Below, one piece after another: positions 44,759-57,303 of a stretch of DNA of 64,000 bases. Within the stretch, counting starts at the first letter, position 1. Each line of letters opens with the position of its first letter. Source of the stretch: Podospora comata (lineage: Eukaryota; Ascomycota; Sordariomycetes; Sordariales; Podosporaceae); NCBI GenBank assembly GCA_017354895.1, contig CP071497.1:2108001-2172000 (forward strand). The letters are read 5' to 3'. The notes below the pieces were generated by a model, which was not told the origin of the DNA, ran no database searches, and worked only from the letters and a program-made list of their open reading frames with translations. A program made the position numbers and the translations under genes.

Positions 44759-47277
44759 TCATCTCGTGACGATAACGGAAAAGCCGTCCACCCAGGAGCC
44801 GCAGCTGCCGGTGACACCGCAGATGTTGTAGCCTCTGGGGGGTATCAGTGTGTGGCTAATACAAAGCACAGTCGTCAGCTTGACACGGCTACACCAATTC
44901 AACAGCGAAGAAAGTGGACAACTTACGCATCGCCTCCGTGGGCATTACCAAACAATGGTGATCTTCTCCCCAAACTTGTCAAGACCTGAATAGCGTCCAC
45001 CCAAAAGCCAGAGCGAACAAAAAAGCCGGTAATGTATTCACCACGGCGAATATCTAGATTGAGCATGTTAGTGGCTGGCTAATCGAAAGAGACTGAGGGA
45101 ACAAGAAACTCACCCATATCAAAAGTGTCTCCCCCTTCTTTTCCGCCTCTCTTGCCAAACAATTGTCTTGAATCATCGTCATAAACAAACTCCAAGCCAT
45201 CCACAGCCAAGCCGTGGTAAAAGATAATACGTGACAAGACCCGGTCTTGTCTCAAAGCACTGGTGAAGATAAATTCATGAGGCTGGCTACTCTCCAGCTG
45301 CGACGCTCCCAGCTTCTTGCCACGGTAGGCATTCTTGGGAATCCCAGGAAGAGCGCTTGGGAGTTTCAGACAAGACTTGGTCGAACAGAACTTGCTGTAG
45401 TCGTCAATATCCAATGAGCCACCGCCGTGGGACTTAATCGCCAGCTTGATGGTTCCCTTCCGCTTTCCTTCGGGCAGTCGGCTTCGCAAGTCCTGCTCGC
45501 TCAGCGTGACTGACCGTTGGACACTGCCATTTTCGGCGGGGTACTCGATCCAACTGTGACACACGTCATCCCCTTCGCCAAAGATTTCGATGAACGACAC
45601 ACCCGTGGCTGCCATGACGGTCAGGCCATCTACCGGCCATGCCTGCACGCTGTCATCCGAATTCAGCACCATGTCGTTTGGCAGTCGGAAGCACGGGTGG
45701 CTGCGAAAGCGTAGACAGTCCAGACGGTGCCAGGTGCACTCGTCCTCCTGTGTCACGGGACCGCCCTTGGACCGCGTTCGGGTCGAGTATGCTTCGCGGG
45801 AGACAAACGTACGATTCAGCGTAACGTAGTCCCTCAGCATGACCCCGCTCTCCTGGTGTGGCAAGCCAAAAAGGTGCCCGGTTTCGTGCATGTGGGCGCC
45901 GATTCCTATGTTGGCCGCCTCCCACGAGCTCCCGGCATCATTGCAGTCGTTGCCCACATGGTTCGTGTCTGTAGGCGTACAGTCGGTAAAAGCAGGGACA
46001 ACCTCCTCGAAGCTCGTTGGGTAGCTCTGGAGGCAATGAGACCCAAACACACCCAGGTGCAGATCGCCAACATTTCCGCCCAGCGCAGCATGTCCCACGA
46101 TTGTCTTGGAGGCTGTGTCCCAATGGGCATCGAGCAGGAGAACCGACACGTACAACTTTTGTCCGGGTGACGGTCTGAAATAGTCGCGCACAGCGTCGGC
46201 GGCAATGCCATATAGGCCCCCTGAGTCGGATGCATTAGGATTCTGCTGTGCCCTGTTCAGATCCCGTAGCTCTGCCAGTGTTTTGTCGGTTCGGATGACA
46301 TGAACACGCGCCTCGGAGCGCATCGTCCCATTTTCCCTGTCTCGTTGGTTGACCGTGCCTGTCGTCCACTCCTCCTCAAACCTAAAAGTGCGACGGCCGA
46401 ATTTGTTGCGCCACATCTGTTCCGCAGTAAAGGCTTGCCACAGGTACGCAGCCATGCGGAGCTTTCGGACCGCCGTGTCGAGGCCATTACCCTCCCTCTC
46501 GATCCTGGCCGGGACTGCATCGAACGTGCCTGGTGAATCCTTTGCCAACAGTATGGCAAGCTGCAGTGGTGGTGCAGCAACCGGAGGAATCATATGAACC
46601 GTCAGGTAGGAAGCGTGAATAGGGTTGGAAGATCCACTGTTGGCAAGCTTGGGGCTAGAGAAGTCAAAGCGCAGGCGATTGGCGCCGGGCATCATGTAAA
46701 CAAGTGCCTTGAAGTGGGAGTTGCATACTGGCCACGAGACTGGAGGGAAGTTGTCGTCCAAGCGGCTCACAGTGACTGTCCCGTCAACCGACTGTTGAGA
46801 GGGGTCGCCAACTGTACCATAGACCAACAAAATCTTTTGATATGCCTAGTTCTATGTTAGTCTAGCTGTGCCGGACTGGGTTTCTCACATATGAACACCT
46901 ACCCAGGAATTGTCTGGCACATTTGTGATTCGGGGCGAGTACTGGGACACCGGTAAACTTGGGCCCTTCCCGCCGTTTGAAACAGGTGACCCAAGACCTG
47001 CCATGCCTGATACGCTGTATCGGTTGCTGCCACCGTTGGGGTATGGCTGGGCTGATGGGCGTGAGAGACCGGCAGAGGCCGGGGAGAGAAATTTGTCTGC
47101 CAATTGCAGATTCAAAGCGGGATCGGATTGCTGGCCGATCGATGGCGGCGTCGAGGACCCGGAAGTAGGAGTAGTACCGTTACTGGCGTCGCTAGACGTA
47201 TCGGTCGATCGTTCGGTCCGGAAGCTTTGCCTGGACCGCCTCCGCAGTTCCTTAAAGTTGAAGAGGGACGGAGCCAT
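44759..47277 (-). CDS. Putative zinc metallopeptidase (yeast YIL108W type) with jacalin-like C-terminus
   Basis: Four exons (46903-47277, 45114-46845, 44927-45053, 44759-44834) with consistent phases give 769 residues. After a disordered Ser-rich N-terminus (~120 residues) comes the domain of the fungal metallopeptidase family typified by yeast YIL108W. The zinc motif H445-ETGH-LFGLPH lies in an extended HExxH...H arrangement. The last ~140 residues resemble a jacalin-type beta-prism lectin (LSRIIFYHGLAVDGLEFVYD; RRGEYITGFFVRSGFWVDAI; SCGSWVDGFSVIVTR), a fold that binds sugars. No signal peptide is visible, so a cytosolic protein is expected. Exons 3 and 4 complete the beta-prism and were found by splice signals; without them the protein would end at a stop at 45079. 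Substrate is unknown. The gene is head-to-head with the Whi5-like gene. Confidence 0.88.
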
Positions 47278-49666
47278 GGCTGGAGCGAGGGATGCTAAGA
47301 TGGGTAGTCTCCAAATTTCGATTCCAATTCCAGTTCTCCAACTCCAATTCCAACTACCAAGGGTCGAAGAAGCAAACGAATGTGATGCCGCAGCTCAAAA
47401 AAAAAAAAAAAACCAATTGAGAATTGGAGAGTGGGAGATCTCGCACAGCTGCCCCGGGTCTCGCTCTGGTATACGAGAAAATCGAAAAAGAACGGGCTGC
47501 CAACGGTCAATGGATGGATCGTGGCGCAGATAGCGTGAGGGATGGGAGGAAGGTGGTGTAGGTGGGGGGTGGGGGGAAAGTTAGGTATTAAAGATGCGCC
47601 TGTGGTCGTCAGACGGTGCACTGTGCCTGCCCCCTAAATGGAAGATGGTGTAGGTAAGACGGGAAGCGGCCGTCAAGTGGCACAACAACAGCTCTCGGAA
47701 CGGTTCTGGTGTACGATCTTCCTTTTCGCAATCTGATCTGTGTCGCGCACGCAGCGAAGATATCGGCGACAGTTGAGGACAGCTGCTGGGTAGGTATTAG
47801 GGAATAGTGTAGTGTGTAGTAGGTAAAGCTTGGAATGTGTCAATGACGTAGGGTAGGTCTGCAATTGGTCGACGTCTGGGTGATTGGGCCAGCGATGCAA
47901 CCAGACGACGGGACCGGATCCTGTCGACTGCTGTATCCGGAACAAGGCAGCTTTGCAACCACGAATTTGGGTCGGCGAGAAGCGATAGGATGGGAGAGCA
48001 GGAGGACGGATAAGACGGGGGCAGGCGCTGTAAGAGCTGGTGAGAATCGGACAGCTCGTCCGAGATCAACAACCCGGCAGGAAACCGCCAGGGGCAGCAA
48101 GGGGGCTGAAAGGATGGCCACAATCCATCTGATTGCGTGAGCTTTTTGACCTCAATATCTCTTGGCGAGAAGCTGGAAAGTGGAATTGATATGGGAAGTG
48201 GGCACTCTTGTTGACAACGCTTTCCACACTCCAAGACATCCAAGAGGATCCTGCCTCCACTCTTCTGAAGACCTCTTGGGTGCCATTCGAGATCGAAGCC
48301 AACCTGACAAGTTGGAAGAAGACCCATCGCAAAACAGGGAACGTCTCCCCACTCAAGATATCTCTCAACTCTGGCTCCCGTTGTCTGGCCGAAGCAGGGC
48401 CGCTGACAGGCCTGACAGCTCTTCGCTCAGTCGCCGAGACATGGTCCGGTAGGGAGAGGCAACGAGGCTCAAAGCGGCGGCGTGTTATGTATAAAGGAGT
48501 AAGATCATAAGATGCAGTTCGATTGTTGTTGAGCGAGCATTGATCCACACATGGACATGGTGGAGAGCTTCCGACTTCAGCTCGCATGCACTTCATGCAA
48601 GTACTTGGGGCTGTTTTTGTTGCTACCGCCAGTCTACTATGATCGGATATTTGTTCCGGTGCTTTGTTCCGTGGGCTGAGGGCTGCAAGGCACCGTCTTT
48701 GCTGCTCCGGTGATGCAACGGCGCACTAACCGGTTCCTCCATGAAACTTTTCTTTCTCTTCCAAACGTTCTCTCACGACGAACCGACCCCTCGCTAAAAG
48801 AATTAAAAGAAGTGTCAAAGAGCACACGGCGGATATTTTCAGCCTGCCGTACCTGGGCCTAGCTGCCCATGGAACGTGGTTGGCTGTGGAGTTCTAACCG
48901 CCCCCTGATGCAAAAAGAGCCAAGACGCTGTCACCATATCGCAAACACTTATTATGATGTCGTAGCCCCGAACACCAGGTCGGCATCTTATGAATACCTT
49001 ACATATAAGGAGCACAGGGCGACAAGGTCAGAGAATGGATAGGCTGATGGCGGCGGCTCCCGGGGTTTTGGGACACCATGTTGTGCATCCAATTGCGACA
49101 TCCTTCTAGTAGACTTCGTCGATGATCTATCTGGATGATTAAAATTCGACTTCCAGATGCAGAACAAAAGGCTTCTTTTGGCGGGGATGAGGTGCAGGTG
49201 CCTGGCAAGGCACGAGGGGGTAGCCAGTGGTAACCGAACAAATTGGCGGGCCATAGCACCCCCTGGACCGCCCTGTGCCGCAGACACAGGAGGGCCAGTG
49301 CTCAGCTAATCTACCGGTTTCCACAGGAATGTGAATTTGCTGCTCCAACCTCTGACAAGTATCAACACTGCTACTAGTATCTGTTCCCTTTCTTCACTCA
49401 CATATCTTTCGATCCCCAGGCTGTCTTGTTGCAGTCCTGCCCTTGTCGTTTCTGCCATCTTGTACCTCCTCGACAGCACAGCAGGCACACACAGGCGTTT
49501 CATCCAGAATCTTGCTTGGTTGTCCCTTCTTCCTGTTCAACGGCAGCGCTTAGGCGCCTTGCGGTCTCAGGGAACCCCATCCAGCCGAACCAGGCAGACC
49601 TCAAATCTCTGACCTTCCGCCAGTCCCACCCTCGACCACCAGATCTGTACCGAACTGCCTGCGTGC
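47278..49666. other. Divergent intergenic region, metallopeptidase and Whi5-like genes
   Basis: 2.4 kb between two divergent starts. Frames of up to 176 codons (for example 47797-48327 and 48066-48596, both minus) overlap each other in different frames and have no family features. An A13 run lies at about 47398-47411. The last ~350 bp before 49667 are C/T-rich and look like a long leader for the Whi5-like gene, as is common for cell-cycle regulators in filamentous fungi. Confidence 0.45.
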
Positions 49667-50823
49667 ATGCAACCCGGCAATATGATGTCGTCGCCGTTGA
49701 AGATACATCCCGAGGAGGTTGCGGGCAAGGTGCTCAAGAGGGCTGAAATCAGCAAGGTATGTTCTAAGTACCCGGAAAGCGGCCTCCCTCCCTAGGTAGC
49801 TGACGGTGAGAAACTCAGATGGCCAGGAGACTGCAGAACCGCCTCGCTCTTGCCCAATTCAAAACGAAGCATGGGCTCGAAGACCTGACCCTCGATAAGA
49901 TCGAGCCCAGGTTCGAGGACAGGATACGGCGCAACCGCTATCCCGACGGTGACATCTTGTCCGACTCCTCTTCAAGCGCATCCGACCTCCCGTACCCCTC
50001 GAGAACATTGATGAGCTCCCCGCTCAAGGCGCCCATCTTTTCCGATGCTATCATGTCCAGCAATGGCAGCACCGGTCACCGAAAGCGCACATATGTCGCA
50101 TCTTTTGATCACACCATGTCGAGTCCAAGCAAACGCTTTCGCCAGTCCCCCACCGCCCACAGATCCTTCAGCCACCCCCTGTGGAAAGAATCTGAACACC
50201 AGCTCACTCAGTCATCACCCATGAAACCGAAGCGACAGCAACACTTCACCACCTCGGCCGGTCCCGATCTGTCGTTTTATGCAGGCTCCAAACAAATCAG
50301 CGACGTTTATATTTCTACAAACTATGCCGCCAATTCCGATGACGATGATGACCTCCCCATCCAATCCTTCCAGGCCAGAAACAGCATCCGCATATCACCA
50401 CCCCGAACCCCACCAATGCGCAGCCGCAGCCTCATGAAGAAGCCCAGAGACAGGCAATCAGCAGCGGACAATGACAACGCGGTGAACAACAAGACGGGCC
50501 AGGAAGGTGCCGACCTTTTGTTGTACCTCGCCGCCTCGCCCTCCCCGGCTCAACCCCGAACCAACAACCGGCTGATGGAGCCCCCCTCCACTCCACCACC
50601 AAAGAAGAACAACTTGGCGCTTCCATCCTCGATGATGACCACCCCGGGCGGAGGCAACCCCTTCCCCGCCACACCCGGCATGAACGCCTTCAACTTTGAA
50701 GACTTTGTGCACATGACGCCGAGCCCGGCGCAAAAGCCGTGGAAGACTCCGCTTGGAATGGGCGGCAGGACGCCGGCGAGTGTGGCGAGGAGAAGGCTTA
50801 CGTTTGATGATACGACTGCTTGA
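49667..50823 (+). CDS. Whi5/Nrm1-like G1/S transcriptional repressor
   Basis: Two exons (49667-49756, 49819-50823) around a 62 bp intron give 364 residues; the ATG at 49682 would give 359. Spliced, the N-terminal region reads EEVAGKVLKRAEISK|MARRLQNRLALAQFK, a helical stretch resembling the GTB motif by which Whi5 and Nrm1 bind SBF/MBF. Later features are GADLLLYLAASPSPA, then a Pro-rich segment and FNFEDFVHMTPSP before a basic end ARRRLTFDD. Both short motifs recur in fungal Whi5/Nrm1-like proteins. Several SP/TP sites (SSPLK, SSPSKRFR, TPPMRSRS) would suit cyclin-dependent kinase control. Role: nuclear repression of G1/S genes until phosphorylated. The assignment to this family is good; Whi5 versus Nrm1 function cannot be told from sequence. 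Confidence 0.78.
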
Positions 50824-52015
50824 GACACATTTGGGCCTCTAATGCTGGTGTTTATGTCCTTTTTTTTACTTGTTGGCTTTTTCTTGATACCCTACTTTGC
50901 ATCGACAAATTTGACCTGAATTTTTATTTATAAACAAATCTCCCCCTGTTTATCACCGGCCCCCCCCTTTTTTTTTGGCTTGTCGTTTTTGAGCAAAGCA
51001 ATGGAGTTTAGGGAGTTGGGATGCCTTTGCGTTTTCTGTTTTATTTTTATTTTTATATCATGTCATTACACTCTCAACCACCAAGAATAACAAACATAAA
51101 CAAAACTTGATCGGCAAAGTTTCTAATTATTACCCTTCGACCTCAACGCACTTTTACACACAAGTTTCTGCTTTTCTTTTGCCGCGCTGTTTTTTTTTTT
51201 TTTGGGAATGATGGGATGGATGTATGGATGGGACAGAGGATTGATTCAAGGAGACTGGGAAAGAGAAATGATGGGTTTTTGGTGCATGAATGGCTGGTTG
51301 GCTTGGTTGGTTGGCTTGGTGAATGTTTTGTTGTATGTAGGGGAGTTGTAGCGGTGTGAATTTTGGGTTTGGAGCTAGGCTGGCTAGTGGTAGTGTGCAC
51401 GCGTTGTCTGTGTGTATGTACGTGAATGTTGTTTGTATGTACAAATGTGTGTGCTCACATAGGCGGGAATCGAATTGAACTTGAAAGAGCATCTCTGAGC
51501 TTGATTTGCACCATTTGCGATGAACCAGTGAACGAAGAAAAAAGACGCGTTCACAGGAGCGCTTTTTTTTTTTTCTCTTTCAGCTTCCTGCGCGTGTTTG
51601 ACTCGCGTTTTCACGCGTCATTTTCGCACCCATGAGACCCCTGCAGCGTGAACTTTCGTGACTTGGATGTGCAAGAGGTGGGGTGGGTCGTGACGAGGGG
51701 TTAAAGTGCTTTTGGACCAATCATCCTACACCTTTGCACACCCTCTTCTTCCAGAGGCGCATAATGTTTGGAATGGACAGGAACAAGGACGGCCAGTGAC
51801 AATCAACTACCATCCTATTTTTATATACCCCATAACTTTTGATTCCCAGTCATGAACATTAAAAAGCTCAAATCATAAGGGTATCCATCTATCCTAGGAG
51901 GAGTAGGCTGTGTGGCACGCTATATCCCACCCACTTGACGATGACACCAAACACCGGTTGGCTATGCACACCTATCAACGATGCTGACCCAATGAACTTG
52001 GCATATTCCTGCAGC
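50824..52015. other. Convergent 3' region of Whi5-like gene and eIF2B-epsilon
   Basis: 1.19 kb between two stop codons with no gene. It shows several T-runs (around 50858, 50970, 51190 and 51565), TTTTTATTTTTATAT-like 3' UTR sequence near 51040, and GTTGG/TTGGC short repeats near 51295-51320. The minus-strand frames of 85-112 codons here are Thr/Ser/His-rich low complexity and are not called. Confidence 0.5.
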
Positions 52016-54298
52016 TTAATCGCTGTCCTCATCATCCTCATCCTCATCACTATCCTCCTCATCCGCCTCCTCCAGCCAATCCACCAAAACCTTGCACCTC
52101 TCCTTGACAGTGGTCATCGTGTCACCCTCAGCAGCTCTCCTATCAGTCCACCAAGCGAGAATACCATCCTCCTCAAGCACATCCAAGGTGTAAAGCTGCT
52201 GAAGCAAAGCAGCAAGGAGTGTCCCAGCTCTACTAGGCTCAAGTCCCCTAACGCTCACCAGCCCCTTTTGCAGCGCAAGCGCAAACTCGGTTTGCTGCTT
52301 GACATCGTCACCACCAACACCGACGTCCTTGATGAACTTGACGGCCCCGTTCTTGTCTTTGAGAACTCTCTCGGCAGCCTTGGCAGGTTCCAGACCACCA
52401 TGCTCTGGGGTCAACATCTCGGCCGCACGCTTGGTAAACGCAACGGCAATAGCGCGGCGCATGGAGCTGTCTGAAGCGTTGTTAGCCAACCTAAGACCCA
52501 TGAACTCCAGCTTGGCCGAGTCAAAGTCTGCATTGTCATCCCCCCGGAGAGCGTCCACCAAGCCATTGACTGCATCACCGTGGAAGGCGTCAGGTTTGGA
52601 GGCATCGTCAGAGGTAAATGATGACAGGCGCTCCCTCTGCCCATCACCAGCATGCAAGTATCCAGCATGCTCGTCATCCTCATCTGAGTCATAGTCGTCC
52701 TCTGATGCGAGCGTAGAGACAGATAATGTGGAGATGTTGAGGCCCTCGAGTGAGTAGATGAGGTTGTTTTGTAGCTGGGCTGGGTCTCCATCACCCTCAT
52801 CATCAGAATCCGAATCTGAGTCGTCTGCCGTGACGCTGTAGACGGCACCCTTTCCACCCGGCCCCACAAGAGAAGCGTCGTTCTCAACGGGCTGACCGTT
52901 ATCTGTCTTGGCGGAAATCCGCGCTGGTGGCTTTGTTGACAGCCTGACATCTCTATCGATCTCCACATTATAGGAAATCAGGGACCCCTCTGGGATTTGC
53001 GCATTCGCCCCAATCTTGACACCGCCTGCCAATATCGAGTGCGTAATGACGGCACCATCCTCAATGGTGGAATCATCAAAGATGTAGCTGTCCTTGATCT
53101 TGACATTCTTGCCAACCTGACACTTCCTCCCAACAACGCTGCCCGAGATAACGCTCCCAGCCTTGATGGATGTGTCCTTCCCAATGGCCGACTGTAACAC
53201 CTTGCTCCCTCTTTCTACCAATACGCCCGACTCGACGAAAGAGTTGTTCTTGACCTTCTGGTATGATTGGTCGTGCATGAGGTTGCTGTCTGGCGCAAAG
53301 GGGAGCACCCATCGCTCGAGAATATCCTTGCTGATGCAATCGTACATCTGCAGGTTGCTGGCGCGGGCCGCGTACCCGTCCTCGAAGATCTCAGTGTAGA
53401 TCAACTTGCCGTTTAGTTCCCAATCCTTCAGCACACCATGCAAAAAGTTTTTCCTCGGCAGCTCATAATCGAAACTCTCAGACCACAAGGCCAAGACATC
53501 GGGTGTGCAAATATCGATACCGCAGTCGATAAGGTCGCTTCGTAATTCGAAAGATCCGTGCTTGAATGCTGAAGGGTCCAAAAGTAGTCGTCGGTCCTTC
53601 ATTAATGGGTGGATCTCATCGTACTGCAAGCACCTGCCGTCTGTGTCATCGATAACAAAGACAGGCGTGATGCCTCGAGCTTTGGCGGCTCTGTGAGGTT
53701 CCTCTCCAACGGAGCGCAAAACAACTGTCATGCAGGCATCGCGGTTCGCTTCCCTTCTCGCTCTGTGCTTGGCTAGGATGCCATCTAGCTGGATGTTGGC
53801 GACCAGGTCACCATGGACGAGAATGAAGTCGCCCGAGATCAAACTGCGCTTGTCCAGGTCGCGAAGAAAGTCACCGACTGAGGTGGCGTCGGATACTCGG
53901 ATGAACTCGAGGGAGGAGAAGGGGGAGATGGCGCTGTTGGGGCTCCATCGTGTGGACTCGTGGATGTATTGCTCGATGTCTTCGGAGTGTGTGCCGCAGT
54001 ATATAAAGACCTCCTGTACGCCGTTCGAGGCAAGGAATTCGAGGGTATACTCGATGACTGGGATGTTGACCAAGGGGAGAAGACACTATGGATGGGATCA
54101 GTCATTGAGAGTTCAATATGGTCGATTTGTAGCTGGGGGGCATACCCTAGGCTTATCCAGAGTGAATGGTCTGAATCTGTCTTGGAAGTAATCGGCAATG
54201 ATCACAGCCTGGAGGGCATCCTCTCTCTTGTCATCGCCGCCAGCCTTGGCAGGCTTCTTGCCCTTGCCGGCGGCACCCTTACCACCTTGTTTGGACAT
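52016..54298 (-). CDS. gcd6: eIF2B epsilon subunit (GCD6), catalytic guanine-exchange subunit
   Basis: Two exons (54146-54298 and 52016-54085) around a 60 bp intron give 740 residues. eIF2B exchanges GDP for GTP on eIF2 in the cytosol; epsilon carries the catalytic activity and is the target of stress regulation through phosphorylated eIF2. The N-terminus has a Lys/Gly-rich lead, then the nucleotidyl-transferase-like fold (ALQAVIIADYFQDRFRPFTL joined to CLLPLVNIPVIEYTLEFLAS). A left-handed beta-helix follows (SAIGKDTSIKAGSVISGSVV; VKIKDSYIFDDSTIEDGAVI). An acidic linker leads to the W2/HEAT domain, ending with the aromatic-acidic boxes (LEEDGILAWW; LVDWLEEADEED) and a run of Asp/Glu. All landmarks are present and length agrees with fungal homologues (about 710-740). 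Confidence 0.96.
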
Positions 54299-57200
54299 GT
54301 AGATTTTGGTTATCTTTCTGGTCAGTGATTGTGGTGGGCGCGATTGCCAGGGGTAGCTCAGGTTGTGGATGGTAGCGCCTCGGTTTGGGCAACGCAATGA
54401 CGGAAACGGCCAGAGAATGAAATAGCTGTGCAAACTGACGTGTGAGTCAATCAATGCCCCCCCAATTCTCGAAACTTTAGAAGGTGGGACACCTCATGTG
54501 GGGCGCGGGGTAAATGTGGCTTGCAAAGCTGAGGGACGAGGCTCCGCCTTGGAAAGTAAACCGGAGTTGATATCAGATGGGAAGAGGCACATCAACCGTG
54601 AATTTAATGATTTGGGTGCTGGAATAGATGTTATTTCTTTTATTCTACTTACAAGCTAATTCTTTTCAATTCATAATCACAAACGCTGCCGGCATCCGTC
54701 TATCTCCTTCCAAGGAAGTCATTCAGCCTTTCTCACAAGTCCTGTTGGATTATCTCTGTCCAGATTCTCTACCATATCTCCACGACGATGCAGGCATCAT
54801 CAGTTGAATATATTCATGAGCATGACTTTCTAGAGCTCTCCATCAGTTTTTGATCTCGGAGCACGAATACAACAGCTCCTCGCCAAGGCCATGATTACAC
54901 GGACCATGCGGTGCACCGTGCTCTGCCGACGCAGCATGACAGGGGTTGATATTGCGGCGCCAGGAATGGGCCGGGCTAGAACGTCTTGTGGAACAGAAAA
55001 CCGGACCACATTTTCTTACGCTATCATCAAGTACCAAAGAACGAAATGTCCGTGAAGTTGGTATTATTACATTTTGCTTTTAGCTGAAGCTTTGCTGCTG
55101 GCAATTTGGTTCAGTAGAGATTGTGAAAAGGTAATCTAGCATTCAAACCAGACTTCAAGGCTGTACGTGATTGTGGCTGAAAACCTTCATACCACCAAAT
55201 ATCGTTGTCAAGGACGATGAAACGTTCAAGTTTGGGGGAAATGTCATTACAATACAGTGCAGTACTTACTCCTGGTAGATGGAGATGGGCCGAACAGAAG
55301 GGAGCACCCGCTGTTAGTTCCCGAGGAGTTTGAACGGTTGGGACCCGCTTGATCTCACAATCAGATATCCATGGAGGGATGAACGGATAGCGAACCTTCA
55401 TGTGGGACAGGCGTTGATTTGCCATGAAGTCGGCCTTGATAAGATCTTACTTTGCTGTAAGGTGGGCTGATTGTGCGGTGGCTTGCCATACTTCAAGATG
55501 CACGCAGGCTGTCCAGTATTCCTCAGAAGCCCACAGGCTTCCCTCCTCCAGAAGCACATTTCACCATATCATTGAAGTCCTCTGATAACCCACACTCATA
55601 GTGATATCCTTCAGCGGCCTTCAAGACCTCCAGTTGGTGATCACAGCGGCGCATCAGTGCCGGTGTTACCATTGCAACCCTTCTCGTGACGTCCGAAATA
55701 CACTAAGAGAGTCTAGAACCCTAGCCCAAGCCGCCCAGCAAGGGCCAGAACTCTATGGATCGCGGAAGCAAGCCCAAGCTTACGTACCCAGCCGCCGTTA
55801 TCAGGAAGTTCCAGTGTTTTTCCTCTGGACGCCCAGCACTGCCGCCATGCGCTACGGCTGTTCGGGGGCAGGGAACAAGGGGACAACAAGCACAGATGAT
55901 AAACCTAAAAACCTCAACCTCGAACCTATCCCGTCTGCTAAAAAGCCACGAAGGATCCTCCTGTCTCGGACAGGTGAACCCGTCAAGAAGCACACAGCCA
56001 ACGGCCCGATTGTATCGTTGAGTTTCTCCCCTCTTCTTGGTTGCCCTGTTGCTGTTCCCTCGCTTCTTCAGCCCTCCACCGCCTCATCGTACCATGTGTC
56101 CATCCATCACACGAACAAGTGAGGAAGTAGATACTGAGGTGGTCTTTATTGTCCTACCAAAACGCTTGGCCTGCCTTACCTCCGACCATCTGCAGGTGAT
56201 GTTATTTATAGTAGGAAGCAGCAGCAGCGAAGGCAAAATGCGAGGCCAGCACGCGAGGAGACCACCACCACTACCTCCCCCCTCTCATGCAAGCAATGTC
56301 TCGCACCCGCGTGGGAAAGCAAACACCCTCCCTCCTCCTCCTTCTCCTCACCGCCCAGTCAGCAACACATGATTCCCCATTCTCCGCTTCCTCACATTCC
56401 CATCCTTTTTCATCAGCGGAAAGTTTTTGTTTCTCTGGCATCATCAGGCCCGTCGGCCCTTCCCTAGCGGCTGTCTCAGCCAGCCAGCCGCTTTCAAATT
56501 ATCGATGGGAAAAATTACCGCCGACTACCAACAACCGGGAGAGAAAGAAAGCAACAAACCAACCAACTCACCTCACTCGGTGTGTAGTGTGTGTGTGCCG
56601 GCAATGACGGGCCTCCGAGTGGGAGATGGTCCAGACCATTCCATCGTAATGGCCTGTTTTGTTGTTCCGTCTCTTCCGCCCGCCGTTGGGGAACTTTCCG
56701 GCAGTAGGGGTAGGTAAAGTAAGGAAGGATCGACTTATATTATTGTGTTCTAGACTCGGCCCCCCCCGTTACCTTTAACTACCACACTACCACCATGTTT
56801 CATCTTCTTAGCGTCCCCTCTTTGCTTTGTTTGTTTGCCATTTCTTGTTGGCGCTGATATACACATAGGTATTCCTCATTCTCACACTTTTCAAATCACA
56901 CACACACACACAAACCATTTCTCGCTTTCCAAACAAGCAGCTCGTTTCTCAGTTTTCTCTCATCCGAAACCTTTCTCTCTTTTTTGAATTATATTTTCGT
57001 TTCCTCCCCTAGCCCAAACCCTATGAGCTTGAATAGTTTCAAGAGAGACTTATATAACACCCCCAACAAACCAAACCACACATTGACCCCGTTATTGACC
57101 ACCCATATACCCAAAAAAAATAATCCGTTGCCTTGTATACAGAAAAGAAAACATTTAGCTGCCCCACCCCCCATCCTCCCCCAAAACCATTCTCTAGATA

Positions 57201-57303
57201 ACCCTCACAGTACACACTCACATGTAGGCCACTACGGACCGAAAAGACACATCACGACAGCATCAAAACGCCGATAGACGAACCCCCCGAACCACCTTAT
57301 CTT
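54299..57303. other. 3 kb intergenic region, eIF2B-epsilon promoter and SKN7 3' side
   Basis: No recognisable gene. The segment next to 54299 must hold the eIF2B-epsilon promoter. A 173-codon plus-strand frame at 55601-56122 and a 104-codon minus-strand frame at 55111-55425 have ATG starts and mixed composition but no family motif. The part from 56250 to 57300 is pyrimidine/AC-rich with CA runs near 56900 and probably includes the SKN7 3' UTR. Confidence 0.45.

Noticed and set aside
47797-48596. Two 176-codon minus-strand frames
   Set aside because: They overlap in different frames in a divergent promoter region and show no family resemblance.
55111-55425. 104-codon minus-strand frame with ATG start
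   Set aside because: Reads somewhat protein-like but has no recognisable motif or supporting splice signals.
55601-56122. 173-codon plus-strand frame in the eIF2B-epsilon/SKN7 interval
   Set aside because: No domain, no codon pattern distinct from flanking DNA, and overlapping frames on the other strand.
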